Source of the DNA: Aselliscus stoliczkanus
Lineage: Eukaryota; Chordata; Mammalia; Chiroptera; Hipposideridae
NCBI GenBank assembly: GCA_033961575.1
Contig: CM066736.1
Location: 92,264,852-92,328,851, forward strand
Length of the DNA stretch: 64,000 bases
Reading direction: 5' to 3'
In this document: positions 31,590 through 42,255 of the stretch, in pieces
How positions within the stretch are numbered: the first letter of the stretch is position 1
Layout: each line of letters starts with the position of its first letter
Made by a program: the position numbers and the translations under genes
Notes under the pieces: model-generated
What the model saw: the letters and a program-made list of their open reading frames with translations, nothing else
Databases searched by the model: none
What the model was told of the DNA's origin: nothing

Positions 31590-32960
31590 TATACAAAGGA
31601 AGAGGTTTTATCCTATGTCTGTGCATATATTCAATGCAGTTTCAATAAAAATTCCAACAGAATTTCTTTTCAGCTTTATAAAAATGTATATTTTTTGAAA
31701 ATACTAAAAAATTCTGAGAAACAAGAGTAATGAGAACATCTTGATTTAGCAGATATTAAAACGCATTACAAAGTTAAAGTAATTAAAGATATATGTTACT
31801 GGTACAAAACCAGAATGAACTAGGGAAGAAATCCAACTCCAAACTTTGATCCAAGTGTATATAAGGAGTTTATGTCTATAAAAGTAGTTTTTAAAACTGT
31901 TTTCTCAGTAGGGAAACAAAGATTAGTAAATAAAGTTAAGACAATTAGCTTGCCATTTGGAAAGAAAAAAGATCTGGATTCCTAGCGCCCTATATAATAC
32001 AATAAATTCTTGTTGGAACCATAAAATATTAAACCATTGGTGATTATAACCTTGGGCTGGGGAAGATCTAAGTGTGTCTCAGCATCAGAAAATATAGTAG
32101 GAAAGATAGGTAAACCTGACTACTTAAAAAATGAAACATTTATGTAAAAATAAACAAAATAAAAAGGCTGAAAGGTAGAAGGCAAATTGGAAAACTGTTT
32201 GCAAAATGTTAGACAAAGAATCAATATCCCAGATAGAAAGCTCTTGAAAATCAATAAGGGAAAATATTTAATGTTTTAATGAAAAAATGGGCAAAGTACT
32301 TTGAGGCAAGTTACCAAAGAAACACAAAGACATCAGAAAAAGATTTAGCCTCATGAATAATCAAAGAAATGCTAGTAAAATGTGAATAGTCTTTTTCCCT
32401 CCATCAAACCAGCAAAGATTAAAATTGCTGCCAACCTCAAATTTGCATTATGAGGAGCAGCGAGTCTTTTCCTGCAATATTGTTCAGAGTGTAAAACAGT
32501 CACATCACCTTAGGAAAGGACCGCCCAGCAGTATATGTTGAAATGTAAAATATTTCATTTTGCAACACACTTCTGGGAAATTACCCTAAGGAGATGACTG
32601 CACATTATGCTCTATTTACAATATTGAAAATGTGAAACAATCTTAATGTCCATCAGTAATGGACTAGTAAAGTAAATTAGGAGGGAGGAATTTCACACAG
32701 TTCTTGAAAATGGACTCTATATTTACTGATTGGAAAGGTCTTATTGAAATGAAAAAAAAAAAGGTCTCAGAATACAGGCTGTATAAATTTGTAATAATAG
32801 ATTGGTATGCCTACTTATGAATAGACAGATGGTTGAAAGGATGCTCATCCTCTTCCCTTAGAAGAAGTAATAAAAAATAATGAATGTTTCATGTTAAACA
32901 AGTCAAATGCTACAAAAATGTGAAAAGTGGGAGGTGAAAGTGCTTCTCTCACACCTTTGA
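31590..32960 (+). mobile_element. old L1 ORF2/3' relic (plus orientation)
   Basis: Sense L1-like order: 'atgcagtttcaataaaaattccaacag', 'aaaattctgagaaacaagag', 'ggtacaaaaccagaatgaac', 'gggcaaagtactttgaggc', 'tttacaatattgaaaatgtgaaac... ccatcagtaatggactag'. Heavily mutated, non-coding. Confidence 0.6.
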
Positions 32961-33755
32961 TGGACTCCCCACAACACCTGCCCCCAGAGAGAAGCAGTGT
33001 TAACAAACTGATTTCGAAACTTCAGATCTTAAAATCCATATCTATCCTTATGTGGAATTAATTAGCCAAATCATCCTCCTGAGGCACGACCTCCCTCTTC
33101 CTCACTGGATTGTTTTTTAGTATCTTTCTGATCTTTTAATCTCTTCATTGATGCTTTGATTCAAAGAATGTGTGTCTTTTGACTTCTCTAAGAAGGTAAG
33201 GAAAGTTTTGGTTTCAAGTTTTTCTTTTTCTGTAGTTTCTATGCATATACCTCATGTGATCTCCTTTATGCTAATTCTCTAGAATTGAGGAACAAGACTG
33301 CCATCTCTACCTGTCCATCATGCCCTCCGTAACTCCAGGAGACAACCTTCATGTTACAGTTACAGTACAGATCTTGCAAAACGTATATAGCAGGCCTAGA
33401 GATTAGTGTTTGGAAACTTGTATTTACTCAGAGTCACATGCATTAATTCTCCTTGATTCTCCTCTCTGATAACCTAGGCACTGTTTTAATGGTGTCATTA
33501 TAAACTGAACTAGAGAATTATTTGCTTCACAGGTTGTAATCCCTGTACAGTATTTCAGTTATTGTCAGGAGCCAGGAAGCAAGGATTGGAGCATCCAGTA
33601 TACTGAGGCAGCCTTAATTCAGAAAGGTTGTGTCATGGCACTGTGGCAGAGACGTCTACCTGAGCGCACAGCTATACTGTTGGGCCGCCATCGCCGTTAG
33701 GTGTGACTGCATGACAAGTTCTCACTAAGGGGAATGTGAGCTCAAGTCCTGGGAG
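32961..33755. other. non-genic sequence, nothing assigned
   Basis: No gene. A GC-richer patch at 33640-33710 ('ggcagagacgtctacctgagcgc', 'ggccgccatcgccg') stands out from AT-rich flanks but shows no TIR, tail or frame. Confidence 0.35.
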
Positions 33756-33759
33756 TCAC

Positions 33760-34410
33760 TGCCAGGATGAAATGCTTCAGAAGCAGAAAAACCCTCTCCA
33801 CTGTGACTGTGGTATAATAAGAGTGTATTTCATCTTTGTCCTGGGTTCCTAGCACGGAACTCCTGAAATCCTTAGAATCTCTTGAGTGAAAAGAGTATAT
33901 TTTATATGTTAATGAAATGACTCCTGGCCAGAGGGGATGGGGCAGGCTAGATAGCTTCAGGATGGGCAATGGTAGCCTGTAAAACTCTGTCAAGCTTAGA
34001 GGGTTAGGACAGTCAGCCCCACTTCCTGACCTCCAGGGTGAAGAGAAGGGTTGGAGATTGAGTTAGTGACCAATGGCCAATGATTTAATCATGCCTCTGT
34101 AATGACATCTTCATAAAAACCTCTAAATGAAGAGGTTCAGAGAGCTCTGGTTTGTGTGCACATGGAAGGGCTGAGAGGCGGATGCCCCTTAGGAGGCTTG
34201 GGTGTGGATGGCGTTGACATGGAGGGGCAGCCTGGCAGGAGAGTCAGAAACCAAGTGGGGTGGGGAGGGCATCATCCACACTGAGGGGTTTCCTGACATG
34301 GGACCCTGAAACCATAGCAAGCAGAAGAGAGCATCCATGTGGGGAAGAAGGCAGGCAGAGTCATGGAAGATTGGATACAAACCATGGTGTTGATTAAATA
34401 AAAGCAAATA
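33760..34410 (+). mobile_element. probable solo LTR (family not assigned)
   Basis: LTR-like order: 'gactgtggtataataagagtg... cctgggttcctagcacgg', 'cctggccagaggggatgggg', a CCAAT-rich stretch 'agtgaccaatggccaatgatttaatc', a TATA-like 'tcttcataaaaacc', then a AATAAA-type signal in 'gattaaataaaagc' near 34394. No coding sequence flanks it. From memory the phrasing is that of an old mammalian LTR, probably ERVL or ERV1. Confidence 0.5.
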
Positions 34411-34858
34411 TAATAAATAAGGGTAATTTCCATTATATTTCTTACTGTCACAGGAGATACAAATACGGATGAATCTTATGGTGCCAGATTGGAATTAGAG
34501 ATATTGGTGTAAACTCATGGACTTCTATAAATATAGATAGATACAGAAACAAATGTAGATGTAAGTGTGTGCGAATGCTCTGTTGACTGAGAGGGCTGGG
34601 AGACCTCACCTCAATAGCATATGTAGTGTCCAGATCTTGGCTTCTAAACACCATTTTCCAATAAAAGTAACTCTTTGGGAGAAATGTCTGGTTCCACAGC
34701 TGGGGCAGGGAAAGTTCAAAATGAGCCCAGAACATCTTTTAATACCAGAAAGCAAGGAAGTGTTCAAAGAATGATGAAACATGTCAAAAGGACACCAGAG
34801 CCATCTTTTAAAGTTATCACATTTAAGCATCAAAATAAACCGTGAGAATTAAGGATTA
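34411..34858. other. non-genic sequence
   Basis: Overlapping short frames on both strands (34448-34833), with no domain. Nothing assigned. Confidence 0.35.
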
Positions 34859-34860
34859 TA

Positions 34861-34941
34861 TTGGGTTGTCAGAAAAGGCATGACGCATTTTTGCAACAAA
34901 AAACATAGAAAAAATACGTCATGACTTTTCCGACAACCCAA
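34861..34941. mobile_element. 81-bp palindromic mariner-type MITE with TA duplication
   Basis: The left arm starts TTGGGTTGTCAGAAAAGGCA and the right arm, reversed, starts TTGGGTTGTCGGAAAAGTCA. Each is flanked outside by TA (34859-34860 and 34942-34943). With about 25 bases of inverted repeat and a central A-rich loop, the element folds into a hairpin. Size and TA target match MADE1-like, mariner-mobilised MITEs. Confidence 0.85.
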
Positions 34942-34943
34942 TA

Positions 34944-35188
34944 GTCGACTGACCCTTGAACAACGCAGGTTTGAACTGCATTGGTCCATTTACACGTGGA
35001 TTTTGTTTGTTTTTCTATTGACCTGCTCAGTTCACTTGACTCACATAGTTCAAATCCAGGTTGTTCAAGGGTCAACTGGAGGTTGGGAGTTTGTGTATTC
35101 GGAGGGCTAAACTTATATCATACACACATTTTTGATGGCATGGGCTGTAGGTGTGCCTAACCCCAGAGTTGTTCAAGTGTCAACTGTA
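34944..35188 (+). mobile_element. palindromic pogo/MER-type element with two right ends
   Basis: The left end 'ctgacccttgaacaacgcagg' is matched inverted by 'ccaggttgttcaagggtcaac' (35056-35077) and again by 'gagttgttcaagtgtcaactg' (35166-35186). The inner pair also carries 'tttgaactgc' / 'agttcaaatcc', so 34948-35078 folds back on itself. It directly abuts the MITE at 34941. Ends resemble an old TA-targeting Tigger-related family. Confidence 0.65.
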
Positions 35189-35194
35189 TAACGC

Positions 35195-35790
35195 ATTGAA
35201 TAAAATAGGAAACAATAGTCCATTCTGATCTAACTAAATAAAAAAGTTTGATGAGCAATGGGATATTTACAGTTTCAAAGAACGTCTTCACAAAACACTT
35301 ATTAATTTCAAAGGGAAAAAAATGTAATGTCCCAGTAAAGAAATGTGGCATAAACTGCCTGAAATACATGATGAAAGTGAACATCATCAATGACAGGGAC
35401 AATAGAAATCCTGTGTAACCTGATAGGATGCAATGACAACACAGCTTTACTCTCTGATGTATCTACCAGGTTGCATAACTCTGTAGTAGTGAGGAGACAT
35501 CAGACACCCCAAAATGGAGAGACTTGATGCAAAATAAGTGGCCATTAAAACTTAAATGGGGTCTGAGACTTAGATGATATTAATGTACCACATTAGTTTC
35601 TTGATTTTGATGTTCATACTATGATTATTGAGACAATGTCCTTGCTTGCAGGAAATACACAGGAAAGTATTCAGGGAGTAACAGGGCACAGGTCAGCACT
35701 TCACACTGTTTTTTGGTACAATGCACATTGTTTTTCTGTAAGTTTGAGGTTGTCTCAAAACAGAAAATATATGCCAAAGAAAGAATAAAA
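35195..35790 (+). mobile_element. old L1M 3' UTR
   Basis: Ordered phrases: 'cagacaccccaaaatggagagac... gatgcaaaataagtggcc', 'gatattaatgtaccacattagtttcttgattttgatg', 'gagacaatgtccttgcttgcaggaaatacac', then 'ttctgtaagtttgaggttgtctcaaaac', which follow a known old L1 3' UTR pattern. No open frame. Confidence 0.5.
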
Positions 35791-36135
35791 CAATTTGTGG
35801 GATTTTCTATGATCTTGAAGTCGACTACCAAACTTCTATCTCCAGTCCCAAGTGGGTTTTCCTACAGTGCATGCTCGCCTCCCAGCCTTGAGCAGCTTCT
35901 TTTCTCAAAAAGCTCACATGGCACTGATCACATTCACTACTGTTCACTGGCTGCTTCTCAACTGGGGATGTGCTTATTTTTAGAAGCATCAGAAAGGAGG
36001 TACACATACCTTACGCAGATTTCAGCACATCCTCTGTTCATGTTGACAGAAACGTGAGGTCAGAGCCCTTAGTAGGTAGGTATGATACTATAATTTGTAT
36101 TTTTGTCCCAGGGCATTATATTTGATTCTAATGAA
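35791..36135. other. non-genic sequence
   Basis: Frames on both strands (35713-36057 plus, 35825-36007 minus) overlap and lack any domain. Nothing assigned. Confidence 0.35.
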
Positions 36136-36149
36136 AACTTCTATTTATT

Positions 36150-36601
36150 GGGCCAGCTGAGTGGCGCATTGGTTAAGAGATGGCTTGGGATGCCAGCGGC
36201 CCCTGTTCAGATCCCACATATGAGGGCCAGTTACACTGCCCTCTACAGCTAACAACAGCTCCACCTGGAGCTGGGCTGTGTGAGCCCCAGCGACAGTGTA
36301 GGCTGCAGCCCCTGCTGTGGTGGGCTGCCATAGGCTGCAGCGAGTGGCCGGCAGCCAGCATGAGCGGCTGGCAGCCAGCGCTAGCTGCCAATAGCCGCGG
36401 TGAGCGACATCAAGAGGCCGGCGACCCATCTGCCTCATCCGGGAAGAGATCAATGATGATACCAACATGGGCCAGTGAAGCAACGTCCTCTGCAACTAGA
36501 CTGAAGAATAAAAAGTCAGCAAATTGTTCTCCTTCCCCGATTCTCCAGTGCTGTTCCTCTCCCCCAATTCCCCAATAAAATCTTAAAAAAACAAACAAAA
36601 A
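36150..36601 (+). mobile_element. long tRNA-derived SINE, copy 3
   Basis: Starts GGGCCAGCTGAGTGGCGCAT with A-box 'tggcgcattggttaaga' and B-box within 'gttcagatcccac'. Five 20-bp body units occupy 36309-36408. The tail is AATAAAATCTT followed by A with CA interruptions. A 14-bp target duplication with one mismatch (AACTTCTATTTATT / AACTTATATTTATT) lies at 36136-36149 and 36602-36615. Confidence 0.9.
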
Positions 36602-36771
36602 AACTTATATTTATTATACGAACCAAATGACATTACATTATGTATTTTCTCACAAATACTCAGACTATAAGAGTTTACATATATAGAAATGTATTTTATC
36701 TTTTTATAATTAAAACTTCTGAAAATTATCAATGATTTCTTTAACGTTGGCAAATTTTATATATATATATA

Positions 36772-37237
36772 TTTTTTTTAAGATTTTATTGGGGAATTGG
36801 GGGAGGGGAACCGCATTGGGGAACCGGGGAAGGGTAACAGACAAGTTGCTTTCCTTCTGTTCTTCAGTCTAGTTGTAGAGGACATTGTTTCACTGGCGCA
36901 TGTTGGTATCATCATTGCGCTCTTCTCGGGTGAGGCAGATAGGTCACCGGCCTCTGGATGGCCACTCACAGCAGCTCTTCGCAACTGACACCGGCTCTTG
37001 GCAGCTCACACTGGCTGCTAGTCGCTCACGCTTGCTGCCGGCCACTCACTGTAGCCTATGGCAGACCACTGCAGCAGGGGCTGCAGCTGAGTCCCGGGGA
37101 CTCACAGCAGCCCAGCTCCAGGTGGAGCTGTTGTTAGCTGTAGAGGGCAGTGTCACTGGCCCTCATATGTGGGATCCGAACCGGGACCACTGGCACCCCA
37201 AGCCAGCTCTTAACCAACGAGCCACTCGGCCGGCCCC
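36772..37237 (-). mobile_element. long tRNA-derived SINE, copy 4
   Basis: Minus orientation, head ending GGCCGGCCCC at 37237, T run at the left. It has six 20-bp body units (36960-37079), the highest count in the window. It faces copy 3 across about 170 bp. No clear target duplication is seen, because the left flank is AT-repeat. Confidence 0.85.
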
Positions 37238-37660
37238 ATAAATCTATTTATTCTTGAGAAGTCAAAGATAAATATTGCAATGTATTGCTATAAACATAGT
37301 ATACTCTGTGTGTAGGAAACCAAATTATCTGTCAGGGAAAACACAATATGCTTATTGCCATCTGCCTAAATAAGTAGAAAATATATATAAATCAAGTAAC
37401 TGAAGGAGAAATGAAAACCAAAGATATTCCCTCATATATATTGAGGAGAAGAATATGATTGCTTAACTATTTAGGTACTGCCTTTGGAATGGAGGGATTT
37501 ATTAATTTAAGTATGCACCTTATAACTCAACTTGAACTAAATGTGATATTATTAGCACTGCTATGGTTGTTTGATATAAGAACTAGACGTATACATTACT
37601 GAGTCATAAAATAGGAAAGTGATTTGGCTACTTTATTTGTCACTATGATGTTCTAGCAGT
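37238..37660. other. non-genic sequence
   Basis: AT-rich. No repeat or gene recognised. Confidence 0.35.
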
Positions 37661-38090
37661 GTCAGCCTGCTTACACCATGACAATCCAGTTGACATTAAA
37701 GTAGCCCACTGTATTTGCCTATATATATCATAATGGCCCCATACATGCCATATCATCTGAAAATATGTCAGTATGAATGGTCCATGCTATTTCATTACAT
37801 ATGTGACAGCCCCATATATAGCCTCATAGATCAATCTGCATGCACCATGACAACCAAGTATATATATGACAGCACAGCATATGTCAGCTAGTATGCACCT
37901 TGAGAGCTCTTTACACTGTGGATGACCATGTGTCTCAGTCTCATACACCATAACACTCTCATGTTTGCTGTAATAGCCCAGAGTACGTCAGGATGTATGT
38001 TTCCTGACAGCCAATATAAACTGTGATGGGACATGATCTATCAGCCTGCAAACATTATGACAACTTTCTCTGGACGTGCCTTGACAGCTC
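37660..38090 (+). repeat. decayed minisatellite, period about 53 bp, about 8 copies
   Basis: A diverged unit containing 'gtcagcctgcatgcaccatgacagccca'-like text recurs. The CACC/TTCC/CATT core that precedes the TGACA part sits near 37674, 37728, 37780, 37843, 37896, 37946, 38001 and 38053, giving steps of 50-63 with most at 52-54. Within each unit a half-unit of about 25 bp can be traced (ATGACAG / GTCAGC). No known family name comes to mind. Confidence 0.6.
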
Positions 38091-39289
38091 AGTAAAAAAA
38101 AAAAAATGGCATAGTAGCTGGAAACAGAAGTAGGGTTAAGAGAGGATTTGTTTGTTTGTTTGCTTGTGGGAGAAATAATAGTATGTTCACAGGCTGATAA
38201 GGAAGTTCCAGAAGAGAGCAAAATTGTTATTTTAGGAGCAAGAGGGAAAACTTGCAAGAGCAATGAATGTCTTTGAGTGACAAGAAGGGATGAGATCTAG
38301 CACATCTAGTTGTGTTCTTAAGTCCCTCTCATCAGGCTCTCAAGAGCAGATTATGAACACCTCTTTGCAACTCCAAGTTCAGTGACATCACATTGGTAAC
38401 TTGAAATGGCCATTATGGGACTATTTATACCACAGAAATCCAAAGATGCTACAAATCTGGGATTTGTCCTCCAAGGTAATAGGATGCTAAGCATTTGTGA
38501 GCATGCCACTGAGTCCACCAGTGGGCTGGGCTTAGACAAGCACAGGAACTACTTATTCATCATTAGGGGAGACAGAAGAGAGTGAATAAAGGTGCAGATT
38601 CTGGTAGATGTATGTAACATGCTTATCCTAGTTACTAGTACACAGTAACCGATTAATCATTGTTTATCACTTCATTCACCCTACCACATTGCTTCTAGCT
38701 CCAATATGTAGCTATGTAGCAGAGCATATGTCTTTAAAAAGGAGGAAGATAAAATCCTCAGTCTCTGTGGATTAAGACTTTAAGCTCCTTGATTCATTAA
38801 TTTATTCACTCAATAGACATTTATTGAGTATAACATGCTGCAAATTATGTCGTAGATTCAATGAAATAAATCCAATAAATATTTAATCAGAAATGACAAT
38901 AGATGAAGTATTTTAGTGGGTACAGTAAAGGACCAAAGATGAATCCTAGTAAAAAAATTAAATTTATACATAAGTTCTAAAACAAATAAATATGTGTTAT
39001 GTGGTATAAACATGAAATAAATCAATGGTCAAAATGCTTATAGCAGAACTAAATCTATTATATAGAATTTTGTGAATTTTAGGCATAGGCTAAGCATCAC
39101 TTATCAGTCTGCATTTTATTTTTCAGTAATTCACTGAGAATCTAATTCTGTCCAATTTGGGACAAGAAACTACTGGAGAAATCTGGGAGCCAGAAGCAAG
39201 TTTAATACCAGTTGTTTTCATTATCCTGTTGGACTTGTCTTTAGCATATTTCCTATTTAGGAAATAATATTATTCCATTTTTCAAGCTC
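38091..39289. other. non-genic sequence, small L2-end fragment
   Basis: About 38795-38850 ('tcattaatttattcactcaatagacatttattgagtataac') is a short reversed L2 3' end. The rest is unassigned. Minus frames at 37988-38263 and 38351-38539 have no domain. Confidence 0.4.
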
Positions 39290-39870
39290 TCCCACTTGGT
39301 TTCTGCAATCACATCATATTTTGGTTCTTTTTCACTGACCTCTGTTTTGAAGGAGAAGGGATCTTTCTCTGCCCTCCCATATTATTTTGGTGTCCCCAGG
39401 AATCTTGCCTTTCTTGACCTCTTGTTTGCACAATGCTCCTGGGTAATTATATCTACACAATTACAGTTTCAAATGTCACCCAAATGCAGACAAATGATAG
39501 CTGTGTCTCCTACTTTGTAAATATCCTGTAGTTTAGAGCTGTACATCCTAGCCAGCCTTTTGAAATCTCCCTCAAGATGTCTCATAGGTACCTTAAACTC
39601 AACACATGCACCTCCAAGAAACCAAGAAATTACCTGAATTCTTCCTCTCTTACCCTACTACATCTGCTCAGACACCCAGTTCTCCCTTTAATAGTCATAG
39701 TCCCCGCCAATTCCTTAGTTCAGTAATTACTATTTTTACCTGATTATTGCTAATAGTCTCCTATTTTGTTTCCCTATTTCCAACTCTGTTTCCCTTTCAC
39801 CAGAATTATCTTGCTAATCTGATCCATATTACATTCCTTTCTAAAATTCTGCAACTCTATCCTAAGTATA
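39290..39870 (+). mobile_element. L2 3' portion (plus orientation)
   Basis: Pyrimidine-rich L2 order in sense: 'gatgtctcataggtaccttaaactcaacacatgc', 'ctaccctactacatctgctcag', 'ctgattattgctaatagtctcctattttg' and 'accagaattatcttgctaatctgatcc'. It is the mirror of the minus-strand L2 at 44.8 kb. Non-coding. Confidence 0.6.
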
Positions 39871-40339
39871 TAGTGTAATATTTAATATCAACACAAATGC
39901 ATGAATGAAGATGTTAATCGTAGTATCGGTGAAAAATGAAAATGGCATAAATTTTCAACAATAAGGGAAAGGGTATGTTGACTATAATTTACCCATTCAA
40001 TAGAATATCCAGCAGCCAACAGTAATAATCTTCTAGAACACTAGAGCAGACTAAATCTGAGGGATGCATATTGGAGCTGGTGCAAATTTAAGTTCCCATT
40101 TTTTTTTCTACAACCCACATAGACTTATTCTGACTTAATACTCCAAGAAAGTTAGTTACTCACACTCCTGGAGGCCATGTGAAACGTAAATAGATCTCAG
40201 AAACTGCAAAGCTTATCCCAGTTAAACTGTGAGCAGTCTCATAGTGACTGTCACTAACTTCTGTGTCTGTTGCTCTTGCTATTTTCATCGCTGATTTTTG
40301 TCTCTTGGACCCATACCCTAAATTTAATATCCAATTGTA
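39871..40339 (+). mobile_element. old L1 fragment and unassigned sequence
   Basis: 39880-40080 has 'gttaatcgtagtatcggtgaaaaatg... cccattcaatagaatatccagcagcc', an L1-like 3' ORF2 phrase in sense. Beyond about 40080 nothing is recognised. The short SINE follows at 40356. Confidence 0.4.
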
Positions 40340-40355
40340 GTCCCATTGGATTTGG

Positions 40356-40463
40356 GTTTTTTTTTTTTTTAAGGGCAGTGTCACTGGCCCCCATATGTGG
40401 GACCGAACCAGGGCCGCTGGCTTTCAAGGCCAGCGCTTAACCACCGCGCCACTCGGCCGGCCC
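40356..40463 (-). mobile_element. short tRNA-derived SINE, copy B (with perfect TSD)
   Basis: Head plus A tail only, 108 bp. A perfect 16-bp duplication AGTCCCATTGGATTTG lies at 40340-40355 and 40464-40479. On the minus strand, the anticodon arm has a 6-bp stem GCTGGC/GCCAGC with a seven-base loop CTTGAAA, i.e. U33 plus anticodon TGA. GGCCGAGTGG-GGTTAAGCG also matches a serine tRNA D arm. The A tail starts right after CACTGCCCTT, the same place as in copy A. Confidence 0.92.
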
Positions 40464-40479
40464 AGTCCCATTGGATTTG

Positions 40480-41329
40480 AACAAATTTAGCACAGATGCT
40501 TCTGGCTCTCTTCAGAGTTTGTGTCACCACCTGGGCTTTATGCCTACCTTTGTTTTTGGTGCCTGCTGTCCCACTTTTTGAGTAAAGATTTCCTTGCTCC
40601 ATTCCCTAGTCCTATTATAATGCAGTACATCTTCAGAATTTATACATGGAATTCCTAATTCCCAGTCTTCCATCACTCACTCAAGGCACTTGATGAGAAA
40701 TTGTCACTGTGCTATCTCTGCAAGAGGGAATGTAGTACAATTGTATAAGAATGTGAAGTTGCAGAGACAGGAAACTGCTATCACTACTCAATAGACAACT
40801 ATGAAGCTTGAATTGATGATAGAATATTCACAAGAACTGTGAGAAAAGATATGCCCTCCCCCTTTCTCAGGTGGATGAGTGAACGGAAGGAAGGGATGTC
40901 TAAAAGAAATGCCCAGACTTTTTTCTGCGTAAATGACCTACTGTTTACAGTAACCCCTGAAACAGAAGCTTTTCTTGTTTGCTTATCTAAGGAGAGTGAA
41001 CCATAAGTAGGTGGTCTACGTCCCCAGTACACCTGGGTGCACAGGATTTGGGGACTCAAAGTATAATATAGTGACAGTACAATATATAATAATATTAACA
41101 TCCTATATTCTATAGATAGTCTATATATCTTAAATATCCTATATTCAGGACATACTGAATGCTGATGAAAATGAATGTTTCTCTCTGGTAAGGTAAAGAA
41201 GTTGGAGCCTGCTTATATCTCAGCATTTATTTAGCTGAGTTAACATCTAGAAAGAAACCTCTTCCTCTTGGGGGCTGAGGAAAGACTTTTTCTTTTTTCA
41301 TGGCTGTAGGCCTTGATACCACATGAGGG
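40480..41329. other. non-genic sequence
   Basis: No recognised repeat or gene. Frames at 40381-40602 and 40799-41101 (both minus) are unsupported; the first partly reads through the SINE head. Confidence 0.35.
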
Positions 41330-41430
41330 AAGGGGTGGAAGTGTGCTCTATTCACCACTGTCTCCCCAGAGTCTAGCACAGCATCTGGCACACAGGTGTT
41401 GAATAGATATTTGTTGAGTGAATAATGACT
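41330..41430 (+). mobile_element. L2 3' end (plus orientation)
   Basis: 'gtgctctattcaccactgtctccccagagtctagcacagcatctggcacacaggtgttgaatagatatttgttgagtgaataatg' is a well-kept L2 3' terminus. Confidence 0.75.
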
Positions 41431-42010
41431 GCCTCTTTGCCTCAGGGCCTGTGTGTGTGAAAGTTTCTATCCCTGCACAGGGACAAGTATATTCTTCTCT
41501 GAGTGTAGCATTTCCCAGTTACTGTTATTATATCTAGCCACCTGATTCTGCACGTTGCCAGGGCATTAATTACCTCTTCAGCCTGCTATGATCAGGTTTG
41601 TTCTCATCAAGTTACCAGTGATCTCTTTGTGGCCAAATCAAACTCTTTTATCAGACTTTTCTGCTGCACATTATCCTAATCCCCCTTTTTGAAATCTTCT
41701 CATGCTTTAACTACATCTGTAAATTTTACTTTCAAAAATATATGTCCCTAACCTAGATCTCTCTCTTAAATTGAGTCTGAAATATCTAATTACAAGCTTT
41801 TTTGACCTGTATTTATCATCTTGGTTGAGAAGTTGAATTAATCAAAGTATGTTTGTTCAGTTTGTTGTCAGTTGATTTTGAAGTTGTATAACATATTTCA
41901 AGTTTTCTGCTGGTTTCCTTAATTTAAATAAATATTTGAACCTTTGTTTTTTTCTAGTGGTGTGAATAAAATAGCAATTACGTCTCTTCTCTCTCAACGA
42001 TATGCTAATA
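41431..42010. other. non-genic sequence
   Basis: Pyrimidine-rich L2-like text at 41560-41790 is possible but weak. No gene. Confidence 0.35.
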
Positions 42011-42014
42011 ATAA

Positions 42015-42255
42015 TAGCAATGATAATGATAGGTGATGTTTATTAAACACTTACTATATGCTAAATACTCCTCTAAGTCCTTTCTATGCACTAATTTATT
42101 TATTCTTTATAACAACCCTATGAAACAGATGCTATTAGCAGTCCTACTATACTAAAGAGGAAACCAAAGCACAAGAGATTAAATAATTTGCTCTTGATTA
42201 TAATAACCAGAAAGCAATAGAACTAGCAGTTAAGCTTGAGAATCTGTACTCTTAA
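42015..42255 (-). mobile_element. MIR-type SINE
   Basis: The plus strand reads 'gtttattaaacacttactatatgctaaatactcctctaag', 'atttattctttataacaaccctatgaaacagatgctatt', 'gaggaaaccaaagcacaagagattaaataatttgctc', the reverse of a MIR/MIR3 in order and near full length. Confidence 0.75.

Noticed and set aside
37660..38090. CRISPR-like array (regular repeats with spacers)
   Set aside because: Repeats are diverged along their whole length with no unique spacers, and the genome is mammalian.
40356..40463. tRNA gene
   Set aside because: The serine-tRNA-like fold ends in an A tail and is bounded by a target duplication, so it is a SINE head. Acceptor stem pairing is not kept.
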